Source: CAYRJD01 sp965247395 (GTDB lineage: Bacteria; Actinomycetota; Acidimicrobiia; Acidimicrobiales; Poriferisodalaceae). From it: a stretch of DNA of 64,000 bases. Both the position numbers and the translations under genes were made by a program. The stretch spans positions 1,860,001 to 1,924,000 of the forward strand of contig OZ252012.1 of assembly GCA_965247395.1 (NCBI GenBank), written 5' to 3'. The notes beneath the pieces are model-generated. The model was not told where the DNA came from. It searched no databases and saw only the letters and a program-made list of their open reading frames with translations. Position 1 is the stretch's first letter. Each line of letters begins with the position of its first letter. Positions 49,248 through 57,972 of the stretch are shown piece after piece.

Positions 49248-51242
49248 ATGCACTTAGAGAAGCTCACCAGCCCAGCTGATCTAAGGGCGCTAGATAGCTC
49301 TCAGCTTGATGAGCTATGTGAAGAGATTCGCAGCTTCATAGTTGACACCGTTTCACAAACCGGTGGTCATCTTGGCTCCAATCTGGGTGCCGTTGAGCTG
49401 ACGATTGCCTTGCATCGAGTGTTTGAATCACCGCGTGATGTGATCATCTGGGACACAGGCCACCAGTCGTACGTTCACAAGCTGGTAACCGGTCGTCGTC
49501 TGGAGTTTGAAGACCTTCGCCAACGCCACGGCCTGTCGGGTTATCCCAGCGCCGCTGAATCGGAGCACGATCTAGTTGAAAACAGCCACGCATCTACCTC
49601 GCTTAGTTGGGCTTCAGGCATTGCAACCGGCTTTGACTTGCGCGGCAACGATCACCGACGAGTAATCGCCGTCGTCGGAGACGGATCAATGACCGGAGGC
49701 ATGGCGTTTGAAGCGCTTAACAACCTGGGGCATTACCGGCAAAAGGCGTTGATCGTGCTGAACGACAACGGCCGGTCTTACGCGCCAACCGTGAGCCGCC
49801 TATCCAGCGCTATGTCGCGCCTGCGTCAATCACCGCACTACGTGCACAGCCGCCGGACGGTGGAAAGTTTGCTTGAGCGAGTTCCGTTGGGCGATGGCGT
49901 GATGCGTGGCTTGGATAGTGCCGCAGCTGCCTTGCGGGAGTTGTGGGAACCTCCCGCATTTTTTGAGACCCTTGGCGTGCGTTATCTGGGTCCAGTGGAT
50001 GGTCACGACATTTCCGCGATGGAATCGTCATTGCGTGATGCGGCGGCCTACAAAGATGGGCCGGTCGTGGTGCATGTGATGACCCAAAAGGGTCGTGGCT
50101 ATGAGCCAGCAGAGCGTGACGAGATAAAGCACCTGCACGACACAGGTCTGTTTGATCCGGCAACCGGCACGGCGCCCGCTACTTCATCGGTCCCGGACGA
50201 AGCGGCAGAGCCGAATAGCGCTGCAAACCCGGACACCTTTGCAAGCCCAGACACCTTTGCAAGCGAAGACAGAGCGACTAGCACGGCGTTAAGCAAAGCG
50301 CTGGCGGTGGTACCTGACTACACATCTGCGTTTACAGCGACTTTGCTTGATGCCGCTGAGCGTGATCCAAACATTGTGGCCATAACTGCCGCAATGGGTG
50401 GATCAACCGGACTACTTCCGTTTCAAGAACGCTTTGAAGAGCGATATTTCGATGTGGGAATAGCCGAGCAACACGCCCTTACCTCTGCCGCCGGGATGGC
50501 CAGCACGGGCCTGCGCCCGGTAGTGGCTGTGTATTCCACATTTTTGGCGCGTGCGTTTGATCAAGCCTTGTACGACATCGGCTTGCACCGCCTGCCGGTG
50601 ATTTTGTGCGCCGATCGCGCAGGTGTTACCGGTCCGGATGGCGCCTCACACCACGGTCTTTATGACATTGCCATGTATATGCGAGTGCCGAACACGACGA
50701 TCATGGCTCCGTCTTCAACGCAAGAGTTAGCCGCAATGTTCAACCAAGCGCTACAGATAACCGACGGGCCGATCGTGATCCGTTGGCCACGCGGAGCGGC
50801 CAACTACAGCGATTCCGTTGGCGCTGGCTTACAAGCCCGCCAACTCTTGGAGGGAGACGGTGACGTTTGCCTCTTAGCCGCAGGGAAAATGCTGAGTAAA
50901 GCCGAACAAGCAGCAGACCTACTGGCTGAGGAAGGCATCAGCGCGACGCTTTGGGACCCGCGAATTTTGAAGCCGCTCGACGGCCGCATGTTGCGAGATG
51001 CTTGCCGTCACCGTCTGGTAGCGACGATTGAAGACGGCGTTGCGGTGGGTGGCTTTGGCAGCTTGGTCAACGACAGCTTGCAGCGCCGCAATGAAGCGGT
51101 GATACCGAGGATCTTGCAGCTAGGTACGCCAGATGACTACTTGCCGCACGGTGACGCCGCGGTGCTTCACGCAGAGGTTGGTTTAGACCCGACCGGAATC
51201 GCCGCCACCGTTCGCAAGGTTTTGGGCTATATCACTAGCTAA
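49248..51242 (+). CDS. dxs: 1-deoxy-D-xylulose-5-phosphate synthase
   Basis: First step of the MEP pathway: pyruvate plus glyceraldehyde-3-phosphate, TPP-dependent. TPP-binding motif GDGSMTGGMAFEALNN; HLGSNLGAVELTIALHRVF and WDTGHQSYVHKLVTGR near the start; the transketolase-like second half has FDVGIAEQHALTSAAGMA and CADRAGVTGPDGASHHG. 664 residues, with a Pro/Ala/Ser insertion near 305-345 that includes an 18-base duplication (PDTFAS twice, bases 50229-50264). Its stop overlaps the end of the convergent next gene by 8 bases. Confidence 0.96.
   Translation: MHLEKLTSPADLRALDSSQLDELCEEIRSFIVDTVSQTGGHLGSNLGAVELTIALHRVFESPRDVIIWDTGHQSYVHKLVTGRRLEFEDLRQRHGLSGYPSAAESEHDLVENSHASTSLSWASGIATGFDLRGNDHRRVIAVVGDGSMTGGMAFEALNNLGHYRQKALIVLNDNGRSYAPTVSRLSSAMSRLRQSPHYVHSRRTVESLLERVPLGDGVMRGLDSAAAALRELWEPPAFFETLGVRYLGPVDGHDISAMESSLRDAAAYKDGPVVVHVMTQKGRGYEPAERDEIKHLHDTGLFDPATGTAPATSSVPDEAAEPNSAANPDTFASPDTFASEDRATSTALSKALAVVPDYTSAFTATLLDAAERDPNIVAITAAMGGSTGLLPFQERFEERYFDVGIAEQHALTSAAGMASTGLRPVVAVYSTFLARAFDQALYDIGLHRLPVILCADRAGVTGPDGASHHGLYDIAMYMRVPNTTIMAPSSTQELAAMFNQALQITDGPIVIRWPRGAANYSDSVGAGLQARQLLEGDGDVCLLAAGKMLSKAEQAADLLAEEGISATLWDPRILKPLDGRMLRDACRHRLVATIEDGVAVGGFGSLVNDSLQRRNEAVIPRILQLGTPDDYLPHGDAAVLHAEVGLDPTGIAATVRKVLGYITS
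50229..50264 (+). repeat. 18-base in-frame duplication in dxs
   Basis: CCGGACACCTTTGCAAGC and CCAGACACCTTTGCAAGC, one base different. Confidence 0.9.
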
Positions 51243-52629
51243 CTGGGCGTGCCTTCCAGAAGTAGTTGTGGATTCCCTGGGCGGTGTACAAACGCCTGAA
51301 GGTCATCTCCACACGATCGCCGATAGCTACCTTCTCAGGGTTTACATCGGTCATCTCAGCTTGGAAGCGACCACCACCGTCAAAGTCGATCACAATCGCA
51401 ACCACTGGTGGCGACAAGGAAAACGCCAGTCGGTCAACCGTGAAGGTTGCAATGGTGGCAGCCACATCGGCCATGGGGATGCGTTCCATCTCATCCACTG
51501 CTCCGCCGTCCATTGATACACGCATTGGCGGCAGGTGAATGGCACCGGAGGATCGATCCTTCGATCCGACGAAGGCGTATTTCCAGTCTTCGGAGCGGTA
51601 GATCGGTGGTGCTCCGGGGCGATCCGGGTCAGGTCGGCGTGGCGGCTCCCGGTCTAGAAACCCTCGCCAAGTTAGGTACTTGTTGTAGTCCAGCTCGTCG
51701 TTGCCATTTTCAACCTGAGAGCTAACTGTCTTGCTTGGCGTGTATTTGGCTATCGCGTCGGTGGTGCGGAGTACGCCCGCCGTGCAGCCGTCAGCCAGGT
51801 GCACCAAGAGAATCGTCTCACCGGGCGCAGCGGTGTCAAACACCGAAGCCAGCATCAAACCCATGTGAGCCGCGCCGGTGTTGCCGATGCGATCCGTCAG
51901 ATCATCCACCAGCTTGTCACCTGCTATTCGGCCTAGTGCTCTCACCGCTCGTGCATGAAGACCCGTGATGATCACCTTGTCGACGTCGTCCATACCGATG
52001 TTGGCCGACTTAAGTGACCGCTCAATGGCATCGTTAGCCAACGGCAGATATGCCTGTTCGCCGAACCGTTCCTCCCAGATGCGAGAAGCAGAATCGCCGG
52101 GCTGGCGATAGCGATCAAGGAACTCAGCGGTAGCGCTTGCTCCGCCAATCCACTCCGCAATCAAGTCAACGTCGGTGTCATCTCCAAACAACAGAGCCGA
52201 AGCGGCGTCGCCTCCCTGAGCCTCGTCGTTACTGGTCGGGTTACCGGTGCGCAAATCAGACATAACCACCAGGTTGACGCCGGGCATTTCGAATCCGGCT
52301 CCGATGGCGCCCTCAGCCGAGCGAGCAGAGCCACACATATCAACAGCCCAAGCGTCTTGATCTAGGTCAAGTGCGGCGTGAATAGCGGTGGCGTTGGTCT
52401 TATCTAGGTAGGCCGGGTTTGTGGTGCTAAACAGCACCGCATTTATCGCCAGGTCTCTCCCACGCAAGCAGTTGCGTGCGGCCTCAACACCCATGGTGGT
52501 GGTGTCTTCGTCAAAATTTGCTACTGCACGATGACCGCGGCCACCACCGGCGCCCATCGTCGCGGTGATCTTTGACCGATCAAGCCTGTAGTACGGCAGA
52601 TATGCCCCGTAGCCGATAATGCCTCTCAC
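51235..52629 (-). CDS. HMG-CoA-synthase-like protein fused to OB-fold (DUF35-type) domain
   Basis: Thiolase-superfamily protein of the type seen in actinobacteria and archaea: an HMG-CoA-synthase/KASIII-like domain (1-320) with Cys99 as the probable nucleophile in AWAVDMCGSARSAEG, YLPYYRLDRSKI near the start and a GNTGAAHMGLMLA segment, then a Zn-less OB-fold of about 110 residues (AFSLSPPVVAIVIDFDGGGRFQAEMTD). Compare the separate thiolase and OB-fold genes at 6828-8421. It may make or break a 3-hydroxy-3-methyl acyl-CoA; the real reaction is unknown. GTG 52629 with AAGGAG 12 bases upstream. Confidence 0.82.
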   Translation of the reverse strand: MRGIIGYGAYLPYYRLDRSKITATMGAGGGRGHRAVANFDEDTTTMGVEAARNCLRGRDLAINAVLFSTTNPAYLDKTNATAIHAALDLDQDAWAVDMCGSARSAEGAIGAGFEMPGVNLVVMSDLRTGNPTSNDEAQGGDAASALLFGDDTDVDLIAEWIGGASATAEFLDRYRQPGDSASRIWEERFGEQAYLPLANDAIERSLKSANIGMDDVDKVIITGLHARAVRALGRIAGDKLVDDLTDRIGNTGAAHMGLMLASVFDTAAPGETILLVHLADGCTAGVLRTTDAIAKYTPSKTVSSQVENGNDELDYNKYLTWRGFLDREPPRRPDPDRPGAPPIYRSEDWKYAFVGSKDRSSGAIHLPPMRVSMDGGAVDEMERIPMADVAATIATFTVDRLAFSLSPPVVAIVIDFDGGGRFQAEMTDVNPEKVAIGDRVEMTFRRLYTAQGIHNYFWKARPVS

Positions 52630-52751
52630 GTGCTTTCCTAACTCCTTGGCCTTAACTTGCTGGCGCGGCAGTCTAGGTTGGAACGCCTAAGAAATACCTA
52701 GCGAGAACTGCCAGTGAGAATTGTGAGCGGCTAAGTGAATTTTGGCGTGCG

Positions 52752-53402
52752 CTAGGTGAAATACGGGTTTTCGCCGCTTTCGTGGTCGGTGACGTCAACC
52801 ACGTTCTCAACCTCGGGAATGAGCTCTCGCAGCGTGCGCTCAATACCCGCGGTGACGGTCGCGTTAGCCATACCGCAGCCTTGGCAGCCGCCGCCTAAGC
52901 GCACGACCACGGTGTCACCTTCCACTCGGATTAGTTCGGCAAATCCGCCGTGCGCAGCAATAGACGGGTTGATGCGCTTTAGCAGCACTTCGGTTACGTT
53001 TTCTTCCACCGTGCCGTTCAGCTCGAGAACGGCATCAGGCCCGAGATCGGGGCGGTTGGGATTGCGCAGAACCAAGCCAGCCTGATGTTCGGTTGAAGGC
53101 ACATCCAGTGTGGCTCCGTTGAGTTTGCTGATGTCTCGGTCGGGTACCAGCACCGTCAACCCATCGCCGACCTGAAACGGCACATCGTTTGGATCGGCTT
53201 CGATCATTAGCTCGAAGGCCAGGTCGTAGGTGTAATCCACACCGTTGACGCCTGTTATCTCTATGCGCAGGGCCAGCTTGTCTGCGTCGGCTTCGTTGTC
53301 GCGCAGAGTCAAGATTTGCTTGCGGGCAGATTCGGTGATTTCGATGCTCGCGCGGGCATCAACCTCCGACATTGCTGCTTCTACGGTGCTGGTGCTGGCC
53401 AT
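52752..53402 (-). CDS. NfuA-like iron-sulfur carrier
   Basis: 216 residues: an N-terminal degenerate HesB/IscA-like domain (20-115, lacking the Cys ligands) and a C-terminal NifU-like domain with the cluster-binding C173-x-x-C176 (LGGGCQGCGMANATV). This is the NfuA layout: it carries a 4Fe-4S cluster to target enzymes. A selenoprotein and LipA-type clients elsewhere would use such carriers, but nothing direct is seen here. ATG 53402 with TAGGAT 6 bases upstream. Confidence 0.9.
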   Translation of the reverse strand: MASTSTVEAAMSEVDARASIEITESARKQILTLRDNEADADKLALRIEITGVNGVDYTYDLAFELMIEADPNDVPFQVGDGLTVLVPDRDISKLNGATLDVPSTEHQAGLVLRNPNRPDLGPDAVLELNGTVEENVTEVLLKRINPSIAAHGGFAELIRVEGDTVVVRLGGGCQGCGMANATVTAGIERTLRELIPEVENVVDVTDHESGENPYFT

Positions 53403-53408
53403 AGCTAG

Positions 53409-53414
53409 ATCCTA
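53409..53414 (-). promoter_or_regulatory. candidate -10 hexamer, nfuA-like gene
   Basis: TAGGAT on the minus strand, 6 bases before ATG 53402. Confidence 0.5.
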
Positions 53415-53437
53415 CGGGTTAGTTGGGCAGTTTATCG

Positions 53438-53584
53438 CTAGCTGTACAGCACCGCAGCAAGTGCGGTGAAACCCGTAGCTAGCAGTGCGGCGACCATGAT
53501 TATTGCCATCCAGAAGGCGATCGGGCTGCGTTGGCGAAGTGGGCGCAAGTTGCCTTCTCGGTCATATGAACTTATTCGGGGCAC
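53438..53584 (-). CDS. 48-residue single-span membrane protein
   Basis: Short frame: GTG start at 53584, product begins MPRISSYDREGNLRPLRQRS and continues with a hydrophobic helix (about residues 22-45, AFWMAIIMVAALLATGFTALAA) ending VLYS. A strong ribosome site AAGGAG lies 9 bases before the GTG. The arrangement (basic, proline-containing head, then one span) looks like a conserved small membrane protein of unknown function. It lies between the nfuA-like and lipoprotein genes, same strand. Confidence 0.7.
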   Translation of the reverse strand: MPRISSYDREGNLRPLRQRSPIAFWMAIIMVAALLATGFTALAAVLYS

Positions 53585-53592
53585 GTTAAGAC

Positions 53593-53637
53593 ACTCCTTG
53601 CAGGGTCACTCTTTGCAGAGGCATTCTTTGCAGGCAC
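53593..53637 (+). repeat. three 15-base tandem units in a 5' leader
   Basis: Units ACTCCTTGCAGGGTC, ACTCTTTGCAGAGGC and ATTCTTTGCAGGCAC. Read on the minus strand each carries an AAGGAG/AAAGAG-like block upstream of the small membrane protein gene, so ribosome-site-like sequence is repeated three times. Confidence 0.8.
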
Positions 53638-53646
53638 TAATACGTA

Positions 53647-54144
53647 CTAGCTCAGGGCCCATTCGAAGGCCGCGTCGGCTGAGGTGATAGTCATGCTGAC
53701 TTCTTGAGTGCGCTTGCTTGCGGTGTCGGTCAAGATACAGGTCACCTTGCGGCCAACTAGTACCACCAGATACTCGCTGTCGCCGCAGTCGGCTCGCACA
53801 TCTAAGCCAAGCTCAAGGCTGGCATCGGCACCCAGGGCGGCCTCGGTTCTAATCACGTTTAGCACAGCATGGCGACGCTGCACCTCAAAACGACCTTGCG
53901 CATCAATGATGGTTACCTGGGCCTCGTAATACTGGCCCTCCACCTCGGCGTCACAGAGAAGCTTCGATCCCGAAGTAAGCGCTGCTTCATCGGGGCAATC
54001 AACTTTGGCGATGACCGCAGGCGCGACGTGGCGCTCAAGCTCAGCGGCCAGGTTGCGTTCCATGTCGGTTTGGTCGTCGCCGCCACAGCTAGCCAGAAAA
54101 ACCAAAGCAACCGTCAACAGCGCCAGCACCGATCTCAGCTTCAT
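53647..54144 (-). CDS. DUF4333-type lipoprotein
   Basis: 165 residues. Signal peptide with lipobox VFLASC (Cys 20), acidic linker, then two DUF4333-like repeats: AKVDCPDEAALTSGSKLLCDAEV and RADCGDSEYLVVLVGRKVTC, each with a pair of Cys that likely forms a disulfide outside the membrane. Function unknown; such proteins are common in actinobacteria. ATG 54144. It stands 32 bases after the acyl-CoA mutase stop on the same strand. Confidence 0.82.
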   Translation of the reverse strand: MKLRSVLALLTVALVFLASCGGDDQTDMERNLAAELERHVAPAVIAKVDCPDEAALTSGSKLLCDAEVEGQYYEAQVTIIDAQGRFEVQRRHAVLNVIRTEAALGADASLELGLDVRADCGDSEYLVVLVGRKVTCILTDTASKRTQEVSMTITSADAAFEWALS

Positions 54145-54176
54145 GCGCTTAGCAACATTTTCACAACAACCTCGAG

Positions 54177-55892
54177 CTAGATAAAGGGTTGTTCGGTGTA
54201 ACGGCCAAACACGCCAGCCAACGTATTGACCACCTCACCCAGCGTGGCCTTTGAGCGCACAGTGGCAATCAGTTCAGGCATCAGGTTGGCATCGGTTTCA
54301 GCCGCACGTGCCAATGAAACCAGAGCTTCATCGACGGCGGCCTGATTTCGGTCGGCCCGCAACTGCTTTAAGTTGCGCACCTGGGTGGTTTCATCGTCGT
54401 TAGTGATCTTTAGGGTTTCGACTTCGTCTTCCTCGTTGCCTTCGGTGAAGTCACTGGCGCCAACTACCACTCGACGACCAGAGTTCACTTTCTTTTCGAA
54501 GTCATAAGCCGAGTCTGCGATGCTTGCCTGGTACCAACCCTCATCAATCAGACGGTAAGCACCTTCGAGCATTGAGCCGTCTCCCGCGGAGTCAATATGG
54601 CTAAACAGCTCTTCCGCTTGCTCCTCTAGCTTGTCCGTCAGGGCCTCTACAAACCAGCTGCCGCCTAGTGGATCAGCCACATTTGCGACGCCGGTTTCGT
54701 GAGCGATTATCTGCTGCGTACGCAACGCAATGCGGGCCGCCTTGTCTGTTGGCAACGCCAGCGCCTCGTCCATGGAGTTGGTGTGCAGGCTTTGTGTACC
54801 GCCCAACACTCCGGCTAGTGCCTCAATTGCTGTACGGGCAATGTTGATCTCGGGCTGTTGAGCCGTCAACGACACTCCCGCTGTTTGGGTGTGAAACCGC
54901 ATGCCTAGTGATTTGGGATCGTTAGTGCCGTAACGCTCCTTTAGCCAGCGCGCCCAGATGCGACGAGCTGCGCGGTACTTGGCGATCTCTTCAAAAAAGT
55001 CAATGTGAGCGTTAAAGAAAAAGCTAAGCCGCGGCGCAAACTCTTCGATACTCAGGCCTCGCTCCAGGGCGGCTTCTAGGTATGCGAAACCATTGGCCAA
55101 GGTGAAAGCTAGCTCTTGAGCTGCAGTGGAGCCCGCTTCGCGAATGTGATAGCCGCTGATTGAGATGGAGTTCCAGCGAGGCATCTCTTTGGTTGCGAAT
55201 TCAATGGTGTCAGCCACCAGACGCATCGACGGGCGTGGGGGAAAGACCCATTCCTTTTGTGCCTGGTACTCCTTCAAGATGTCGTTTTGGAGGGTGCCGC
55301 CCAGCTTCGTTCGGTCAATGCCCGTGCGTTCGGCGTTGGCGACGAACATCGCCCAGATCACCGCCGCAGGGGCGTTGATGGTCATCGAAGTGGTGGTGGT
55401 ACCAAGGTCGATTCCGTCGTAAAGCGTTGCTATGTCGTCAACGGAGTCGACGGCTACACCGCAACGTCCCACCTCACCCAACGACATTGAGTCGTCGCTG
55501 TCTAGCCCCATCAAGGTTGGCATGTCGAACGCCGTTGACAAGCCGTCACCACCTGCCTCAAGAATGGCCTTGAAACGCTTGTTTGTGTCCGCCGGGGTTC
55601 CAAACCCGGCAAACATCCGCATGGTCCACAACCGCCCGCGATAGCCCGCTGCGTGAACACCGCGTGTGTATGGATACTGACCCGGCCAGCCGATACTTGC
55701 TGCAACTGGGTCTGTCGCAGCTCTGCCGTTTTTCGGGCTGTCTTTTGGCCCGTAAAGCGGATCGACTTCTACACCACTCATCGTGTCGAAATCGCAGTCA
55801 CGCAGAGCGATTTTCTCGTAGCTCTCGCTCCAACGTTGTTCGGCAGATTTTGCGTTGTTTGATGCGTCAGAAGCGTCGGGTCGTTCATTCAT
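54177..55892 (-). CDS. acyl-CoA mutase large subunit (isobutyryl-CoA-mutase-like pocket)
   Basis: Catalytic TIM-barrel subunit of a B12-dependent acyl-CoA mutase, without the cobalamin domain; the small subunit is probably the gene at 33964. Typical segments: RLWTMRMFAGFGTPADTN, STAFDMPTLMGLDSDD, LQNDILKEYQAQKEW, GVSLTAQQPEINIARTAIEA. The two specificity residues are F94 and Q212. Methylmalonyl-CoA mutase has Y89/R207 and isobutyryl-CoA mutase F80/Q198, all 118 residues apart, so the alignment is secure and the isobutyryl/butyryl type is favoured. 571 residues. ATG 55892. Confidence 0.9.
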   Translation of the reverse strand: MNERPDASDASNNAKSAEQRWSESYEKIALRDCDFDTMSGVEVDPLYGPKDSPKNGRAATDPVAASIGWPGQYPYTRGVHAAGYRGRLWTMRMFAGFGTPADTNKRFKAILEAGGDGLSTAFDMPTLMGLDSDDSMSLGEVGRCGVAVDSVDDIATLYDGIDLGTTTTSMTINAPAAVIWAMFVANAERTGIDRTKLGGTLQNDILKEYQAQKEWVFPPRPSMRLVADTIEFATKEMPRWNSISISGYHIREAGSTAAQELAFTLANGFAYLEAALERGLSIEEFAPRLSFFFNAHIDFFEEIAKYRAARRIWARWLKERYGTNDPKSLGMRFHTQTAGVSLTAQQPEINIARTAIEALAGVLGGTQSLHTNSMDEALALPTDKAARIALRTQQIIAHETGVANVADPLGGSWFVEALTDKLEEQAEELFSHIDSAGDGSMLEGAYRLIDEGWYQASIADSAYDFEKKVNSGRRVVVGASDFTEGNEEDEVETLKITNDDETTQVRNLKQLRADRNQAAVDEALVSLARAAETDANLMPELIATVRSKATLGEVVNTLAGVFGRYTEQPFI

Positions 55893-55982
55893 TGCCGTTG
55901 CTATCCTAGCTATGGCAGATTCTTAGCTACGACCAGTCCTAGCTAAGTGAGCATCAGCATCAAGCGACAGCAAGGAGCAGTT

Positions 55983-56618
55983 ATGTCACCACAGCTAGGC
56001 GATACCGCCCCCGACTTCACGGCTGAATCAACGGCTGGGGACATCTCGTTTCACGACTATCTCGGTGACTCATGGGGCGTGTTGTTCAGCCATCCGGCCG
56101 ACTTCACACCCGTATGCACAACCGAACTTGGTCGCGTGGCCGCTCTGAAGAGTGAGTTTGACAAGCGAGATGTGAAGGTGCTGGGACTGAGTGTGGATGG
56201 TTTGAGTGACCATGAAACCTGGTCGGCTGACATTGCTGAAACTCAGGGAACCGCGCTCAATTTTCCACTGATTGCTGACCCTGACCGCAAGGTGTCGGAC
56301 GCCTACGGCATGCTTCACCCGAAGGCCAGCGGCACGATGACGGTGCGTTCGGTGTTTGTGATTGGACCGGACAAAACCGTAAAGCTGACCTTGACTTATC
56401 CGGCCAGCACAGGCCGCAATTTCAACGAGATTTTGCGTGTGATTGATTCACTGCAGTTGACGGCGTCACACAAGGTGGCAACGCCTGTTGATTGGGAGAA
56501 CGGCGAAGATGTGATCATCGTTCCTGCGTTGAGCGACGAAGAAGCCAAAGAGCGCTTTCCAAACGGTTGGCGTGCTCCCAAGCCTTATCTGCGCATCACC
56601 GCCCAGCCAAATAAGTAG
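55983..56618 (+). CDS. 1-Cys peroxiredoxin (Prx6 type)
   Basis: Reduces hydrogen peroxide or alkyl peroxides. The active site is DFTPVCTTELGRV with peroxidatic C45 and T42; there is no other Cys, so an external thiol must resolve the sulfenate. The C-terminal extension (VDWENGEDVIIVPALSDEEAKERFP) is typical of Prx6. ATG 55983 was chosen because AAGGAG stands 5 bases upstream; the frame also extends to GTG 55947. 211 residues. Confidence 0.95.
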   Translation: MSPQLGDTAPDFTAESTAGDISFHDYLGDSWGVLFSHPADFTPVCTTELGRVAALKSEFDKRDVKVLGLSVDGLSDHETWSADIAETQGTALNFPLIADPDRKVSDAYGMLHPKASGTMTVRSVFVIGPDKTVKLTLTYPASTGRNFNEILRVIDSLQLTASHKVATPVDWENGEDVIIVPALSDEEAKERFPNGWRAPKPYLRITAQPNK

Positions 56619-56652
56619 CTGTGCCCTAGCTGGTTCGCCCAGAGCGCTTTAG

Positions 56653-57954
56653 CTACTTGACCTGAGCGGTGAACTCTGGCTTAGCGTCGAGTTGCCGCAT
56701 TTTTTCGGGAAGCTGCGCTCGTGTTTCCTGATGAAACTGGCGGTCCTGCACCAATGAATGCGTGTAAACGTCTTTGCCGTTGCGCACTAGGTGAACATGC
56801 AGCGGATGACTCTCGGGCGGGCCTGGCTTGTCTTGCTCTATCAACACCTCTGCACACGCCACACCGTCATGCACTACGCGATAGGGCCGTACCACGCCGC
56901 CGCGAGTGGCTTTTCCGACGGACTGTTTAGCCACCGGCACAACCGGCTCATGTGTACCGGTGCGACGCGCGCAGGCCACCATTTTGTAAACCATTTCGGC
57001 GGTGGCATAGCCAGACCCCACCACTAGCTGTGTGCCCACGCCGTAACCATCGATCGGGCAGTCGGCCAACTCCTTTATGCGAAATTCGTCAAGATCACCC
57101 GACACGACGATGCGTGTGTGCTGACCGCCTTCGGCATCAAGCAAGGCACGTACTTTGCGAGACTCAACGGCGAGATCGCCGGAGTCGATGCGCACCGCAC
57201 CGGGCATACCGCCTAGTCGCTTAGAAGCTGACAGAGCGTTTTTTAGCCCTGCCTCGATTTCGTAGGTATCGATTAGCAGGGTGGTCTCAAGTCCATGCGC
57301 GCGTAGTTGTTCCACAAACGCTTCTTCTTCGTCGTCATGGGCGAGTGTGAATGCGTGAGCTGAGGTGCCTGCGGCGGGAATGTCATGCAGGTAGCCCGCT
57401 AGCAGGTTGGAGGTTGCGTCGAAGCCGACCAGCCAAGCCGCGCGTGCAGCCGCAACCGCCGCACCCTCGTGTGTACGGCGACCACCCATCTCAATTATGT
57501 AGCGACCGTTTGCGGCGTCGTGCATGCGAGCAGCAGCCGAAGCAACAGCGCAGTCGTGGTTAAGCACCGACAGCACCAGCGTCTCAACTAGCAAGGCTGC
57601 TCCGAAGTCCGCGTCGACTCTTAAGACGGGGCTGCCCGGCAGATAGAAGTCACCTTCGCGATAGCTCCAGACATCGCCGTCAAATCGAAACTCGCTCAGG
57701 TGATTCAACAGCTCGTCGCTAAAGCGCCCAAGACTGTCTAAGTATTCAAGCGATTCCTGCTCGAATGAGAAGTCGGCTAGCAGCTTTGCCAAGCGCCCCG
57801 GACCAGCTACCACGCCATATCCGCGCCCGCGCGGCAGCCGCCGAGCGAACACCTCAAAGCAGGAGCGACGATCGGCCACGCCGGACTGCAGCGCAGCGTC
57901 AAGCATCGTTAGCTCGTAAAGGTCTGTCATTAGTGCATTTGGCACTAAATACAC
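56653..57954 (-). CDS. pncB: nicotinate phosphoribosyltransferase
   Basis: NAD salvage: nicotinate plus PRPP gives nicotinate mononucleotide. MTDLYELTMLDAALQSG at the start, FEVFARRLPRGRGYGVVAG, the phosphate-binding VRIDSGDLAVESRKVRALL and DGYGVGTQLVVGSG. 433 residues. Start GTG 57954 or the internal ATG 57930 (which gives the usual MTDLYELTM start). Downstream (on the minus strand) only 35 bases separate it from the convergent peroxiredoxin gene. Confidence 0.94.
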   Translation of the reverse strand: MYLVPNALMTDLYELTMLDAALQSGVADRRSCFEVFARRLPRGRGYGVVAGPGRLAKLLADFSFEQESLEYLDSLGRFSDELLNHLSEFRFDGDVWSYREGDFYLPGSPVLRVDADFGAALLVETLVLSVLNHDCAVASAAARMHDAANGRYIIEMGGRRTHEGAAVAAARAAWLVGFDATSNLLAGYLHDIPAAGTSAHAFTLAHDDEEEAFVEQLRAHGLETTLLIDTYEIEAGLKNALSASKRLGGMPGAVRIDSGDLAVESRKVRALLDAEGGQHTRIVVSGDLDEFRIKELADCPIDGYGVGTQLVVGSGYATAEMVYKMVACARRTGTHEPVVPVAKQSVGKATRGGVVRPYRVVHDGVACAEVLIEQDKPGPPESHPLHVHLVRNGKDVYTHSLVQDRQFHQETRAQLPEKMRQLDAKPEFTAQVK

Positions 57955-57972
57955 GCTAACGCTCTGGTTTGA

